The position numbers and the translations under genes were made by a program. This document shows, piece by piece, positions 1-8,417 of a DNA stretch of 64,000 nt; position 1 is the stretch's first letter; each line of letters opens with the position of its first letter. The notes under the pieces were generated by a model, which made no database searches, was not told the origin of the DNA, and saw only the letters and a list, made by a program, of their open reading frames with translations. This stretch comes from Gammaproteobacteria bacterium (lineage in GTDB: Bacteria > Pseudomonadota > Gammaproteobacteria > Xanthomonadales > Wenzhouxiangellaceae), in contig JAJFKY010000010.1 of NCBI GenBank assembly GCA_021772975.1, positions 1 to 64,000 of the forward strand. Direction: 5' to 3'.

Positions 1-373
1 ATCCACGCCCTGCGGTGTTCAAAGGATTTGCCTGTAAGCCTATCTTGACCACACAAAAATGCCCGCCGGACACAACGCCCTATACAGTGATAGTAGGGTG
101 TTGATTCCAGAGAAACCAAAGCAGAGCGGGGTAGTGGCATAGCTAAGCACCATGAAAGCCAACCGTTAGATTAAAGCTTTGGTCAAGCTGGAACTATGGG
201 GCATATCGGGAAATGCTGTAAGATTCTGGCTATGAGAGATGGGTGTCTATTGTTTTGTTGAGATTCTGGCTATGAGAGATGGGTGTCTATTGTTTTGAAA
301 CCAGAGGCTGGTCAGTTCATATTACTTGCTGTACACTCGCAAAACGACTCAGCTTACATAACTTGATAACTGC
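1..373. other. Intergenic region with a 40-base tandem repeat
   Basis: No convincing coding sequence is visible. A 37-base unit beginning AGATTCTGGC occurs at 221-257 and again at 261-297, giving a period of 40 bases; each copy contains the string GGGTGTCTATTG. The GGGTGTC core resembles the ends of the short elements found near 58.9-59.1 kb, but that relationship is only suggestive. The left part (1-180) shows nothing I recognise. Confidence 0.5.
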
Positions 374-1756
374 TTAACCAGTTGGTGCCGCATTATCACC
401 ACAGCTGAAACCAGCCGGATTCACCACTTTTTCCAGTGGTTCAATATCGAACTCACCGCTGACGCTGGCAGCACCAATGCTATAGCTGACGTGTGCCAGG
501 TCGCAGGCGCTGAATTCAACCGTGAACTGACCTGTATCAACGCCCGTTTCGCCCGCTTCCGGGGGCATGTCGAAGGCGCCGCCCTGGCGGGCCCGTAATG
601 TGCCACTGGCGGTATTGCCATCTATGTTGAGCAGTGCCGTCATCCAGCGTTGACCATCAAAACCGATTTCCATTGGTGGAGGGTTGACTGGTTCAACCGG
701 CTGCAATGTGAAGGTGAACCAGGCAGCAAACAGTAAATTCAACGAAGGGCCAAAATCAAACAGAATGCCTTCGCCATCCGTATCGCGATTTAACCAGGCG
801 CCCTCGGCCAGAGTAAAATCAAACGCTTCGCCTTGCGGCCCCAGATCAACCACCCGTACCAGGTTGGGTGTCAGGGGAAAGGTATTGTTATTTAGAGTGA
901 TGCCCGCCGTTGACAGCGATTCATTGAGGTATAAAAACTGGCCATCTTCAGATGCGGCAATTCCATTCGGAAACGAAAAACTGGCCTGAGCGGCATCGCC
1001 ATCGTTGTGACCACGATTACCATTGCCGGCAATAACACGTATTTGCCCATCCAGCGTAACTTCAAATATCTGGCTGGTGGCATTGCTGGCAACATACAAA
1101 ACGCCATTGGCGAAAGTAAGATGCCCATTACCGCCGGTAGGGCGGAAATTGCTGGTCGGCGTTGAGGCAACCACACTGACCTCACCGGCCTGGGTAATTC
1201 TAAGTATGGCGCCGTTGTTAAAGTTTGCGGTGTACAGGTTACCCGCCGGATCAATGGTCAAGCCGTTTGGACAGCTTAACCGCGGATCAGCACTTAAGGT
1301 AGTACTGACCCCCTGCGGTGTGATTCTTTGAATGGTGTTGTTGCCGCAGTTAGCGACGTACACATTGTCATTGCTATCAACAGCCACGCCGACAGGACCA
1401 ACGATGCCGGTGGTGGCGAAGACACTGCGTTGGCCAGCCATGGTTACCTGATCGATGCGGTTTCCGCCGATATTTGCCTGAAACAGTACATCCTGAGAAT
1501 TCCAGGCATTACCGGACGCGCCGGCAAAACCGCTGGCAAATACTGACACATTGCCTGCCGGAGTTACCCGATAGATTTCGCCGCCATTGGAATTACTCAA
1601 AAAATCACCAAAGTTAGCCACGTAAATATTGCCGTCTGGACCCACACTGACACCACCTGACGCCGCTACTGACTGCACCAGAGTACTGACTGTTTGTGCA
1701 TAGGCGCAGGACATTAGCAAAACCATGATGAGGATACATTTCGCTGAGCTGTACAT
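374..1756 (-). CDS. Secreted NHL/SMP-30-type beta-propeller protein
   Basis: A 460-residue exported protein of unknown substrate. I start at the ATG at 1756, not at the upstream in-frame ATG at 1843, because GGAG lies about 7 bases before it and it begins a good signal peptide ending near CAYAQ. The body has at least four NHL-type blades of the form G-(V/L)-(A/T)-x-D-x-x-x-N-(V/L)-Y-x-A-N, for example GVAVDSNDNVYVANCG, typical of six-bladed propellers. From about residue 340 a separate C-terminal domain begins with GAWLNRDTDGEG and LLFAAWFTF and contains two Cys. A similar domain closes the next gene, so the two may belong to one secreted family. No catalytic residues are identifiable. Confidence 0.8.
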   Translation of the reverse strand: MYSSAKCILIMVLLMSCAYAQTVSTLVQSVAASGGVSVGPDGNIYVANFGDFLSNSNGGEIYRVTPAGNVSVFASGFAGASGNAWNSQDVLFQANIGGNRIDQVTMAGQRSVFATTGIVGPVGVAVDSNDNVYVANCGNNTIQRITPQGVSTTLSADPRLSCPNGLTIDPAGNLYTANFNNGAILRITQAGEVSVVASTPTSNFRPTGGNGHLTFANGVLYVASNATSQIFEVTLDGQIRVIAGNGNRGHNDGDAAQASFSFPNGIAASEDGQFLYLNESLSTAGITLNNNTFPLTPNLVRVVDLGPQGEAFDFTLAEGAWLNRDTDGEGILFDFGPSLNLLFAAWFTFTLQPVEPVNPPPMEIGFDGQRWMTALLNIDGNTASGTLRARQGGAFDMPPEAGETGVDTGQFTVEFSACDLAHVSYSIGAASVSGEFDIEPLEKVVNPAGFSCGDNAAPTG

Positions 1757-2061
1757 GGCGGGCTCCAATCTTTGATTTAACGCTAGGTCAACGCAGTGTA
1801 TCAAATTACGAAGAGCCTCGCACTTTATCCCGCTGAATAGCACAGGCCCCTGTAAGCTTCATCGCCTGAACGGAAGGTTTTATTAGCTGCCCGGCATCAC
1901 CAGATGGTGACTGGAGCGGTTAATGGGCTAGTAATTTATTTGAGATCATCAGGCAGGTAGTTACACGATTACCTGCCGCGTTGCTTGACTCTTGAATAAG
2001 GCGGATGCAGATAGGTTTTTTTGAGCTTAAAACTGAGTTGTGAATCAATTCGAATCCCAAT

Positions 2062-2096
2062 AAAAAAAATGGCAGGCCCTAATCGACCTGCCATTT
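2062..2096 (-). terminator. Rho-independent terminator of the PPC-like gene
   Basis: A perfect 10-base stem AAATGGCAGG / CCTGCCATTT with a 10-base loop lies just past the stop codon at 2127. Read on the minus strand it is followed by a run of eight T residues. This is the strongest terminator in the first 6 kb. Confidence 0.9.
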
Positions 2097-2126
2097 GGCA
2101 CGATAATCAGCGATGCATGGATTTTA

Positions 2127-3383
2127 TTATTGGGGGCAATCCAGGCCTGTACCCTGCACCAGCCTTCTGAGGTTAAAGGATTGATTGGTTCCCGCGAACT
2201 GACCCTGACCCTCGATTAATGCGACGGCATTAATGCAGTCGATCAACTGAAAAGTCAGCGTGCCAAACTGAACGACATTGGCCGCACCCGGATTATTCAG
2301 TTGACCACCATCACCAATGCGCACAGGCACTGATACTTCCTGGCCGATCCTGATGTCATCAGATAACACGTTACTCAGCAGCCAGCGCTGTTCACCATTC
2401 AGATAGCCATAAAAAGTGAATATGATACCCACATCGGCGGCGACAATATTAAAACCTGCGCCATCAAGGCCCGGATCAAACCAACCACCGGTTAGTGACG
2501 CCAGGGTAAAGATGCCGGGTTCCTCGAAAAAGACGCCTGGCCCTGTTATCACATTGCTGAATTCACCTGTCTCAATATTCTCAAAACCTGTTGTGATCAG
2601 ATAGTAGGTACGTCCTGCGACCAAACGGAGGTTATCAATTTGCGAACTGCCAACACCACCGGGCCCATCATCGTTGACTGCCAGACATCCTCGCTCCGCA
2701 TCGATAGGATTGAAGCTGTCATCATAGACCATAAGCACACCGTCAAAATCGGCTTGCTCTGAGAAGAAACTGTAATCTGCTGTGCTACTGACGCTGAATA
2801 CTTGAATGTTGTAGCGCGTATTATTGGCAGTGACGAAATCAGGGTCCAGAGTACAGCCGTCAATCGGACGCGCTAATCTCCGCCCGTCAACCGTTGAACC
2901 CAGGAACTGTGCACCACCGATTGCTGCACCTGATCTACCCGGCCCTTGAACGGTATTTGTGAAAGGACCAAAAACGTCTGCGGCAAAAGTTGTGGTGACT
3001 ATCACATAGTCAACATCTGCCTCCAGGAAAACATCGCGGATTTCCGAACTGCGTCTGTCGGGGCCATTGTCATCATCACCCGCGATGCAGCCTTGCAAAG
3101 GATTGTTATCAGGATTGAATGAGTTGTCATAAAGCAACAAAAAACCATCGAAGTTGTTTTGCTGGGAAGTTATCGTGTAATTGCCCGATATTTCAACCCG
3201 TATTGGCAAAGCGCTGTAAAAAACATTCGTTGAGCCAGCTGTTTGGCAATCTTCTTCCGGCCTCTGAAACTGGGCAAATTCCGAGGTTAGTTCACCGCTG
3301 TAGGTAAAGGTCTGCTGAGCAAATCCAATGTCGGCAAACACCAATACAGTTAAGGCCATGAATGGTACTAAAAACTTGGTCAT
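2127..3383 (-). CDS. Secreted protein with two PPC-like repeats and a C-terminal lipocalin-like domain
   Basis: A 418-residue exported protein with a signal peptide ending at GFAQ. Residues about 60-150 and 180-275 form an internal duplication: each repeat has F-D-G-(F/V)-L-x-x-Y-D-x-S-F-N-P, then a Cys and an acidic D-D-x-G stretch, and closes in G-P-G. This pattern is seen in pre-peptidase C-terminal-like domains of secreted proteins. From about residue 290 a third domain starts GGWFDPGLDGAGFN and continues IIFTFYGYLNGEQRW, resembling the closing domain of the upstream neighbour. AAGGA lies about 9 bases before the ATG. Monocistronic, with its own terminator. The function is not known to me; surface or periplasmic binding is an inference. 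Confidence 0.75.
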   Translation of the reverse strand: MTKFLVPFMALTVLVFADIGFAQQTFTYSGELTSEFAQFQRPEEDCQTAGSTNVFYSALPIRVEISGNYTITSQQNNFDGFLLLYDNSFNPDNNPLQGCIAGDDDNGPDRRSSEIRDVFLEADVDYVIVTTTFAADVFGPFTNTVQGPGRSGAAIGGAQFLGSTVDGRRLARPIDGCTLDPDFVTANNTRYNIQVFSVSSTADYSFFSEQADFDGVLMVYDDSFNPIDAERGCLAVNDDGPGGVGSSQIDNLRLVAGRTYYLITTGFENIETGEFSNVITGPGVFFEEPGIFTLASLTGGWFDPGLDGAGFNIVAADVGIIFTFYGYLNGEQRWLLSNVLSDDIRIGQEVSVPVRIGDGGQLNNPGAANVVQFGTLTFQLIDCINAVALIEGQGQFAGTNQSFNLRRLVQGTGLDCPQ

Positions 3384-3955
3384 AAGGGACTTCCTTAAAA
3401 AGTTATCTGATTACGGATTGTTCAGATATTGATTGACTGCTGACTGGCTTGTTATTTTTTATCCAACCTGCATCAGCTTTCACTATACTATGCCTAATGC
3501 TTAGGCGATGTCATGCCAGGCTGGGTCATTGAATCCAGTTAATTATCATGTTTATTAATAACCTTTGAGCAATGCCATATGTTGATGCGCCTTCTTACTG
3601 GCCTGTTGTTGGTCTTGTTGGTCTTGTTGGTCGCGCCGCTGCAGATAACTGGATAACTGTATGGAAACTGGATAACTGTATGGACACCCACCTTTTATCC
3701 ATACCAACAAAACCGACGGATCGTTAAAGAATTCGAGCTATACGCCTTGCCTGTCCTGATAGCTTCGAATACTTCGAGCTAATCAGGGGCGTAGAAAGGT
3801 GGCTAACATCTCGAACGGCCTCACAGGCAAATGACAAACTCAGCCTTAACCCTTGCTACTGCCTGCTACCAGCTTGCTACTAGAGTAGGTAATTGCAAGA
3901 TAGGGTGACAGCGGTGTTTGGAGCTTGGAGAGGCGTGGATTGAACCAGAAGGGCT

Positions 3956-3980
3956 TGTCATTCTGAACGCAGTGAAGGAT
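3956..3980 (+). repeat. Copy of the dispersed GTCATTCTGAACGCAGTGAAG repeat
   Basis: This copy matches the elements clustered at 27.6-28.3 kb. Repeats of this type (GTCATyCTGAGCG-AGCGAAGGATCT) are widespread in bacterial intergenic regions and mark non-coding sequence. Confidence 0.7.
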
Positions 3981-4056
3981 GACACGGTAATATTGAATGA
4001 CGCGGTAAAACCACGGTTGTCGACATTGGCCAGTAAAACTGTCGTTTCGAGCAGCC

Positions 4057-4166
4057 GGAGAAACCTTGATCAGGAAAACGTAAAAAAATGCTGATCCGCC
4101 ATTTGGGCAGGCTGCTTTGCACACCGAACATCTGATTGACCGGCGATTCCTGATCAAGGTTTCTCC
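4057..4166. repeat. 20-base perfect inverted repeat enclosing a captured gene fragment
   Basis: GGAGAAACCTTGATCAGGAA at 4057-4076 is exactly inverted at 4147-4166. The 70-base interior contains a DUF885 fragment nearly identical to part of the gene at 16.6-18.5 kb. The arrangement resembles a small palindromic element that captured or was inserted beside host sequence. Confidence 0.7.
4085..4143 (-). pseudogene. 59-base fragment of a DUF885 gene
   Basis: These bases align almost perfectly with 18003-18065 inside the DUF885 gene at 16.6-18.5 kb, with one substitution and a four-base deletion that shifts the frame. On the minus strand it still reads PVNQMFGVQSSLP, the same peptide as in that gene. 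It is too short to function and is best read as debris from recombination or gene capture. Confidence 0.8.
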
Positions 4167-4216
4167 TAAACATCACCGCTATCTAAACCCTGCCAAAGCT
4201 CTTATACACCACCCGT

Positions 4217-6007
4217 TTACTGCTTAGTCGCTATCCAGGCTTCAATATGTGCCCGCAACTGGCTCAATGGTATCGTTCCATTTTCCAGCACCCGGTCATG
4301 AAATTCGCGGATATCAAACGCACTGCCCAGTGCTGCTTCAGCCTGTTCACGCAGCGCAACAATTTCCAGACCGCCTGAATCATAGGCGGTGAGCTGACCG
4401 GGCAAAATGGCGATGCGGTCGACCAGTTCATCGGCACGGGCATCTGGAAAACGCCCGGATTCCTGCATAAATTCAATCGCCTGTTCACGGGTCCAGCCGA
4501 ACAGATGGATACCGGGATCAACCACCATGCCACGTGCCGGCCAGGCGCGGCGTTTGATCGGCGCGGTGGTGGTTGCGTATAAACCCATTTCTTCGGCCAA
4601 TGCTTCCGCATACCGTGCCCAGCCTTCGCCGGGGCCGGAGAACCAGATAATCTGCGTGACCGGGTGCAGACCTTCAGTCGATTGGCTGACAGCAACCTGC
4701 AGATGATGGCCTGGCCAGGTTTCGTGGTAGGCAGTGACTTCGGCGTTACCCCGCGACTGCTCCTCGGGCTGATACAGCGGAATACGGTATTCACCCGGGC
4801 GCTCCGGAGTGGCCGGATTGTAGTGCGCCGAGCGTCCGGTGCCTTCTTCATGGGCTTCAAACGGCACCACGGCTACCGGTTGCTCAGGCATATTCGATAC
4901 CCAGTCGGGCATCTCCTGCTCGGCCGCGATCACCCTGGCACGGGAGAATTCCAGCAGTTCTTCCTGGCTGGAAAAGCGGTCCGCCGGATCATTTTTGACT
5001 TTATCCAGAATCGCTTTGAAATCATCCAGACCATAGGCAAGCTGGCCGAGTTCAATAACCTTCTCGCGATTGCTGGCTACGGTCTGCTGGCCCAGCTCAT
5101 AGGTCTGCTGACCGGTACGGTTAAGCGTGGTATAGCCCTGCAAAGAAGCTTCATAGCAGGCCAGACCCTGTGGGTTGGCTGTCACGCTGAGTTCTTCCCG
5201 GGCCGCCTCCAGGTAGCTATCAGCCAGATAATCACGGTAGTTTTGCAACGCCGGCAGGATAGCCTGGCTGACCAGTTGCTGCAGATCCGCCGCAAAGGTC
5301 GGCTCTTCAGCGCGTACGCCCGGCGAGTAAAACGGCGAGCTTTCAAGCTCAAGTGCCAACAGGCCATCGAGCTGATCGATAACTCTCCGGACCACTGCCT
5401 TGGGCGCGGAATATCCCTGCTGCAGCCCTGCTTTCAGATTGGCGATTTCCTGCTCGACAAAACCGGCAAACTTTGACCAGCGGTCCAGTGCCTGCTGGCG
5501 GAGCTCAGCGGTACCCACCGGCTGCAACTGGGCTATCTGAGCATACGCTGAATGCCAGCCACCCATTTGATTAACATTCCACAGCTCCGCCCGGCACACC
5601 CGCTGGGCTACGTCTGATTGCAGCTGCTGGATCAGATAAGCGTAGGTAATCCATTCCGGTGTACCCGCCAGGCTGGCCGGATCGACCGTTTCCAGCTGTT
5701 TGAGCATGGCGTCCGCGGACTGCTCGGCCACTCGGCTGGCCGCCGGGCTGTTATCGTACAGGCCGTCGTGCCGTTCGATTTCGAGGCCCGCGAAGTAGGC
5801 CGTTTCCGGTACCCGCAACAGGGTTTCGGCGTAGTAACGGTCAGCCACTGTATTCACCAGCGCTGCCTGGTCATCCGATACGTTGTCAATCGCCGCTTGA
5901 TCGGTCTCGCTGGCAGCATCGTCAGTAGGTGGCTCGCTGCAGGCGAACAGGCACATGGACAAAGCCGTCAGGAGGGTAAGTGCGCGTAGTACGGATAGGC
6001 GGGTCAT
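4217..6007 (-). CDS. DUF885 family lipoprotein, putative metallopeptidase-like
   Basis: A 596-residue protein with a lipoprotein signal peptide; the lipobox is LFAC with Cys23, so membrane anchoring is expected. The central and C-terminal parts carry the family pattern, including YHETWPGHHLQ near residue 430. In DUF885 proteins this HE-x4-GHH-type block resembles a zinc-peptidase site, though few members are biochemically characterised. Full length for the family. The next paralogue in the window is at 16.6-18.5 kb and a broken one at 58.1-58.8 kb. The downstream spacer holds a fragment of the second paralogue. Peptide substrate and the role in envelope turnover are inferences. Confidence 0.85.
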   Translation of the reverse strand: MTRLSVLRALTLLTALSMCLFACSEPPTDDAASETDQAAIDNVSDDQAALVNTVADRYYAETLLRVPETAYFAGLEIERHDGLYDNSPAASRVAEQSADAMLKQLETVDPASLAGTPEWITYAYLIQQLQSDVAQRVCRAELWNVNQMGGWHSAYAQIAQLQPVGTAELRQQALDRWSKFAGFVEQEIANLKAGLQQGYSAPKAVVRRVIDQLDGLLALELESSPFYSPGVRAEEPTFAADLQQLVSQAILPALQNYRDYLADSYLEAAREELSVTANPQGLACYEASLQGYTTLNRTGQQTYELGQQTVASNREKVIELGQLAYGLDDFKAILDKVKNDPADRFSSQEELLEFSRARVIAAEQEMPDWVSNMPEQPVAVVPFEAHEEGTGRSAHYNPATPERPGEYRIPLYQPEEQSRGNAEVTAYHETWPGHHLQVAVSQSTEGLHPVTQIIWFSGPGEGWARYAEALAEEMGLYATTTAPIKRRAWPARGMVVDPGIHLFGWTREQAIEFMQESGRFPDARADELVDRIAILPGQLTAYDSGGLEIVALREQAEAALGSAFDIREFHDRVLENGTIPLSQLRAHIEAWIATKQ

Positions 6008-6443
6008 GGCGATGTTACTCTTGAATTCTTAGTCTGGATTCTAATCAATTTGATCCGCCAAGTAAGCAGTTAATACGATGACCCTGCCGTTTTATGCTGA
6101 CGGCTTAGTTCAAGCAGCGGAAATATAACCTGGATTTGAGCGGTTAACGGAAGATCTCTCACCGTGTCAGGAATGACAGTTCGTCGCCTGCCCTATAGCA
6201 AGGTCTCTGGTTGCATTCGAGATGACCGGCATTTTTACCAGCAGCAGAAATCCTGGTTTCCCAGCAAGCCGCGGCATCAATTTAATACAGCGCCCCATCA
6301 TCAGCGTCGCGGCATTTTCTTACAGCAGATAACGTTATCCAGCTGATGTGATGACAGCCGGTATTTGTCATGCTGGTTGCTGGATCACCTCCGGCACAGG
6401 GATATGCAAGTACTCAAATCAATCGGCCCGCCATGAGTCCACA
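6008..6443. other. Intergenic region upstream of comM
   Basis: No protein gene is convincing. A segment around 6163-6225 (TGTCAGGAATGACAG and a following GAGATGAC) looks like a degenerate copy of the dispersed palindromic repeats seen elsewhere. The comM promoter is presumably here, but I could not choose one set of -35/-10 boxes. Confidence 0.4.
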
Positions 6444-7958
6444 ATGAGCTTGGCCATCGCCTACAGTCGCGCCCAGGTTGGTATCCATGCGCCTGAAGTT
6501 CGCGTCGAAGTGCATCTGGCTGGTGGTTTGCCGGGCATGTCGATTGTCGGCCTGCCGGAAACGGCGGTTAAGGAAAGCAGGGACCGGGTTCGGGCGGCGT
6601 TGCAGAACAGTGCGTTCGAGGTGCCGGCACGGCGCATAACCGTGTCTTTGGCGCCGGCGGATTTACCCAAGGAAGGCAGTCGCTTTGATCTGGCCATTGC
6701 GATGGGAATTTTGGCGGCTTCGCGGCAGGTCAATGCCGAGGCATTGGCGGGTTATGAGCTGATGGGTGAATTGTCCTTGAGTGGACAATTACGCGCCACT
6801 GGCGGCGTACTGCCGGCCGCCCTGGCCGCACGCAAAGCTGGGCGCAGATTGATTATTCCCCGCCAGGACGCCGCTGAAGCCGCTTTGATCGCGGACGCCG
6901 GCAGTCTGGCCGCGGATAGCCTGCTGGCGGTATGCCGACATCTGTATCAACGTGAACTGCTGCCTGATTGTACTGCCCTGCCACCACCCGAAGGGCAGCT
7001 TGAACCGGCCGACCGGCAGACTGACATGGCCGATGTGCGTGGCCAGCACATGGCTCGGCGGGCGTTGGAAGTGGCGGCGGCGGGTGGCCATAATCTGTTG
7101 ATGGTCGGACCGCCGGGTTCGGGTAAAACCATGCTGGCCGGCCGGCTGGCGGGTATTTTGCCACCCATGACTGATAGTCAGGCTCTGGAGGCCGCCGCGG
7201 TGGCTTCGATCTGTGGCCAGCCACTGACAGCCGCCAACTGGAAACAGCGTCCTTACCGCAAACCTCATCATAGCTGCAGTGGCGTAGCTCTGGTTGGTGG
7301 TGGTTCTCATCCACGGCCGGGCGAGATTTCGCTGGCGCATCAGGGCGTATTGTTTCTGGATGAACTACCGGAGTTTGATCGGCGTGTGCTGGAAGTACTG
7401 CGTGAGCCGATGGAATCGGGTCGGATAGTGATTTCCCGGGCGGCGCGACAGGCCGAGTTTCCGGCCCGGTTTCAATTGATTACCGCCATGAACCCCTGCC
7501 CATGCGGTTATGCGGGTGATGGGCATAGCGGCCGATGCTGCTGTTCCAGTGCCCAGATTGCCCGTTACCATTCCCGCGTATCCGGCCCCCTGCTGGACCG
7601 GATTGATCTTCAGATCGAAGTACCGCGTCAGCATCAGCGCATCCTCCAGGATACGACGCTTAAGCCCGAATGCAGCCGTGTCATTCAGGCTCGCGTCAGC
7701 ACTGCCTATCAGCGTCAGTGGCAGCGCAACGGTGGCAGCAATACCGAGTTGAGTAACCAGCAGATTGGTCTGCACTGCCGATTATCTGACAGTGATCAGA
7801 AAATGCTTGAAACTGCCTGCGAGCGCCTGCATTTATCCGCCAGAGCATGGCAGCGTATCCTGAAGGTAGCGCGGACTATTGCCGATCTGGACGCCAGCGA
7901 GCAAATCCAGACAGCACATTTGAGCGAAGCTATAGGTTATCGAAGGTTAAATCTGTAA
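6444..7958 (+). CDS. comM: YifB/ComM family Mg-chelatase-like AAA+ ATPase
   Basis: A 504-residue ATPase of the ComM family. In naturally competent bacteria ComM is a hexameric helicase that promotes branch migration of integrating transformation DNA, although the gene also occurs in species not known to be competent. The ATG at 6444 starts the canonical N-terminus MSLAIAYSRAQVG; the upstream in-frame ATG at 6348 would add a non-conserved leader. A Lon-like N-terminal domain is followed by Walker A GPPGSGKT (222-229), Walker B LFLDELPEF, the family motif MNPCPCGY and a C-terminal helical domain ending AIGYRRL. Intact and of standard length. A 17-base palindrome overlaps the stop codon, directly before the small-RNA candidate. 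Confidence 0.95.
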   Translation: MSLAIAYSRAQVGIHAPEVRVEVHLAGGLPGMSIVGLPETAVKESRDRVRAALQNSAFEVPARRITVSLAPADLPKEGSRFDLAIAMGILAASRQVNAEALAGYELMGELSLSGQLRATGGVLPAALAARKAGRRLIIPRQDAAEAALIADAGSLAADSLLAVCRHLYQRELLPDCTALPPPEGQLEPADRQTDMADVRGQHMARRALEVAAAGGHNLLMVGPPGSGKTMLAGRLAGILPPMTDSQALEAAAVASICGQPLTAANWKQRPYRKPHHSCSGVALVGGGSHPRPGEISLAHQGVLFLDELPEFDRRVLEVLREPMESGRIVISRAARQAEFPARFQLITAMNPCPCGYAGDGHSGRCCCSSAQIARYHSRVSGPLLDRIDLQIEVPRQHQRILQDTTLKPECSRVIQARVSTAYQRQWQRNGGSNTELSNQQIGLHCRLSDSDQKMLETACERLHLSARAWQRILKVARTIADLDASEQIQTAHLSEAIGYRRLNL

Positions 7959-7969
7959 TAATATTACAG

Positions 7970-8144
7970 ATCGACAAGGGTGGTAAAAAACGTCGACGAA
8001 ACTTTCACACCACCTGTTGCATCATATACTTGAATTTGGACCTGTTTCCCTCCCTAGACGGGTCCGAATTGAGATTCGGTCAATCCCCCAATAGCCGAAT
8101 CCTGACTTGACCCCGTGAGCACCCTAACTCACGGGGTTTTTTTT
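7970..8144 (+). ncRNA. Candidate structured small RNA with C-rich loops
   Basis: Four stem-loops follow the comM stop codon in series: GGTGGT/ACCACC (7979-7984 with 8009-8014), GGACC/GGTCC (8038-8042 with 8061-8065, loop containing CCCTCCC), GATTCGG/CCGAATC (8073-8079 with 8095-8101, loop containing AATCCCCCAAT), and a terminator hairpin with eight T. The third and fourth stems are separated by only nine bases. Single-stranded C-rich loops in consecutive hairpins are a known design of sRNAs that pair with Shine-Dalgarno sequences, so a regulatory RNA is plausible. A TAATAT box at 7959-7964 could be a -10 element. An alternative is a structured comM 3' UTR. No known RNA family is recognised. 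Confidence 0.45.
8111..8144 (+). terminator. Strong rho-independent terminator
   Basis: A nine-base perfect stem CCCCGTGAG / CTCACGGGG with an eight-base loop is followed directly by eight T. It ends either the comM transcript or the candidate small RNA. Confidence 0.92.
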
Positions 8145-8197
8145 GCGCGTATAAAAACCGCCCTCCGCTCAGGGTCGGATGACGGCTGTGACATTCT

Positions 8198-8280
8198 GTC
8201 GGATTACGGCTACGCCTAAGCCGACCTACAATCGGCCTGCTGTAGGTCGTCGGTTTAGAACCGCAGGTTCGTAAACCGAT
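8198..8280. repeat. Palindromic TCGGTTTAGAACC repeat copy
   Basis: TCGGTTTAGAACC-GCA-GGTTCGTAAACCGA (8250-8279) folds into a long hairpin. It is preceded by a second, inverted set of TGTAGGTC / GACCTACA words. Related copies lie at 58078-58107 and, degenerate, at about 62852-62888. The surrounding 8145-8417 has no gene. Confidence 0.65.
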
Positions 8281-8417
8281 ACCCCATCATCAGCCAGGAC
8301 AGAGCAGCTATCCCAACTGGCAAGCGCAAATGTTTGCAAAAACAGGGGTTGAATGTATTGCCTGATTAATGTTCGAGTCCGTATGCCATATCAACATCTG
8401 TCTTCGGACCACGGCTG

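Larger units (their letters stand above)
3384..4216. other. Repeat-rich intergenic region
   Basis: No intact gene. It holds a 9-base tandem (TTGTTGGTC-type, about 3607-3632), two copies of an ACTGGATAACTGTATGGA unit (about 3648-3684) followed by GGACACCCAC, a dispersed palindromic repeat copy at 3956-3980 (TGTCATTCTGAACGCAGTGA), and an inverted repeat enclosing a fragment of a DUF885 gene (described separately). Confidence 0.55.

Noticed and set aside
221-297. Possible CRISPR array
   Set aside because: Only two directly abutting units with a three-base gap, no spacers and no cas genes.
4664-5476. A 270-residue plus-strand open frame
   Set aside because: Antisense to the DUF885 lipoprotein gene; no domain features.
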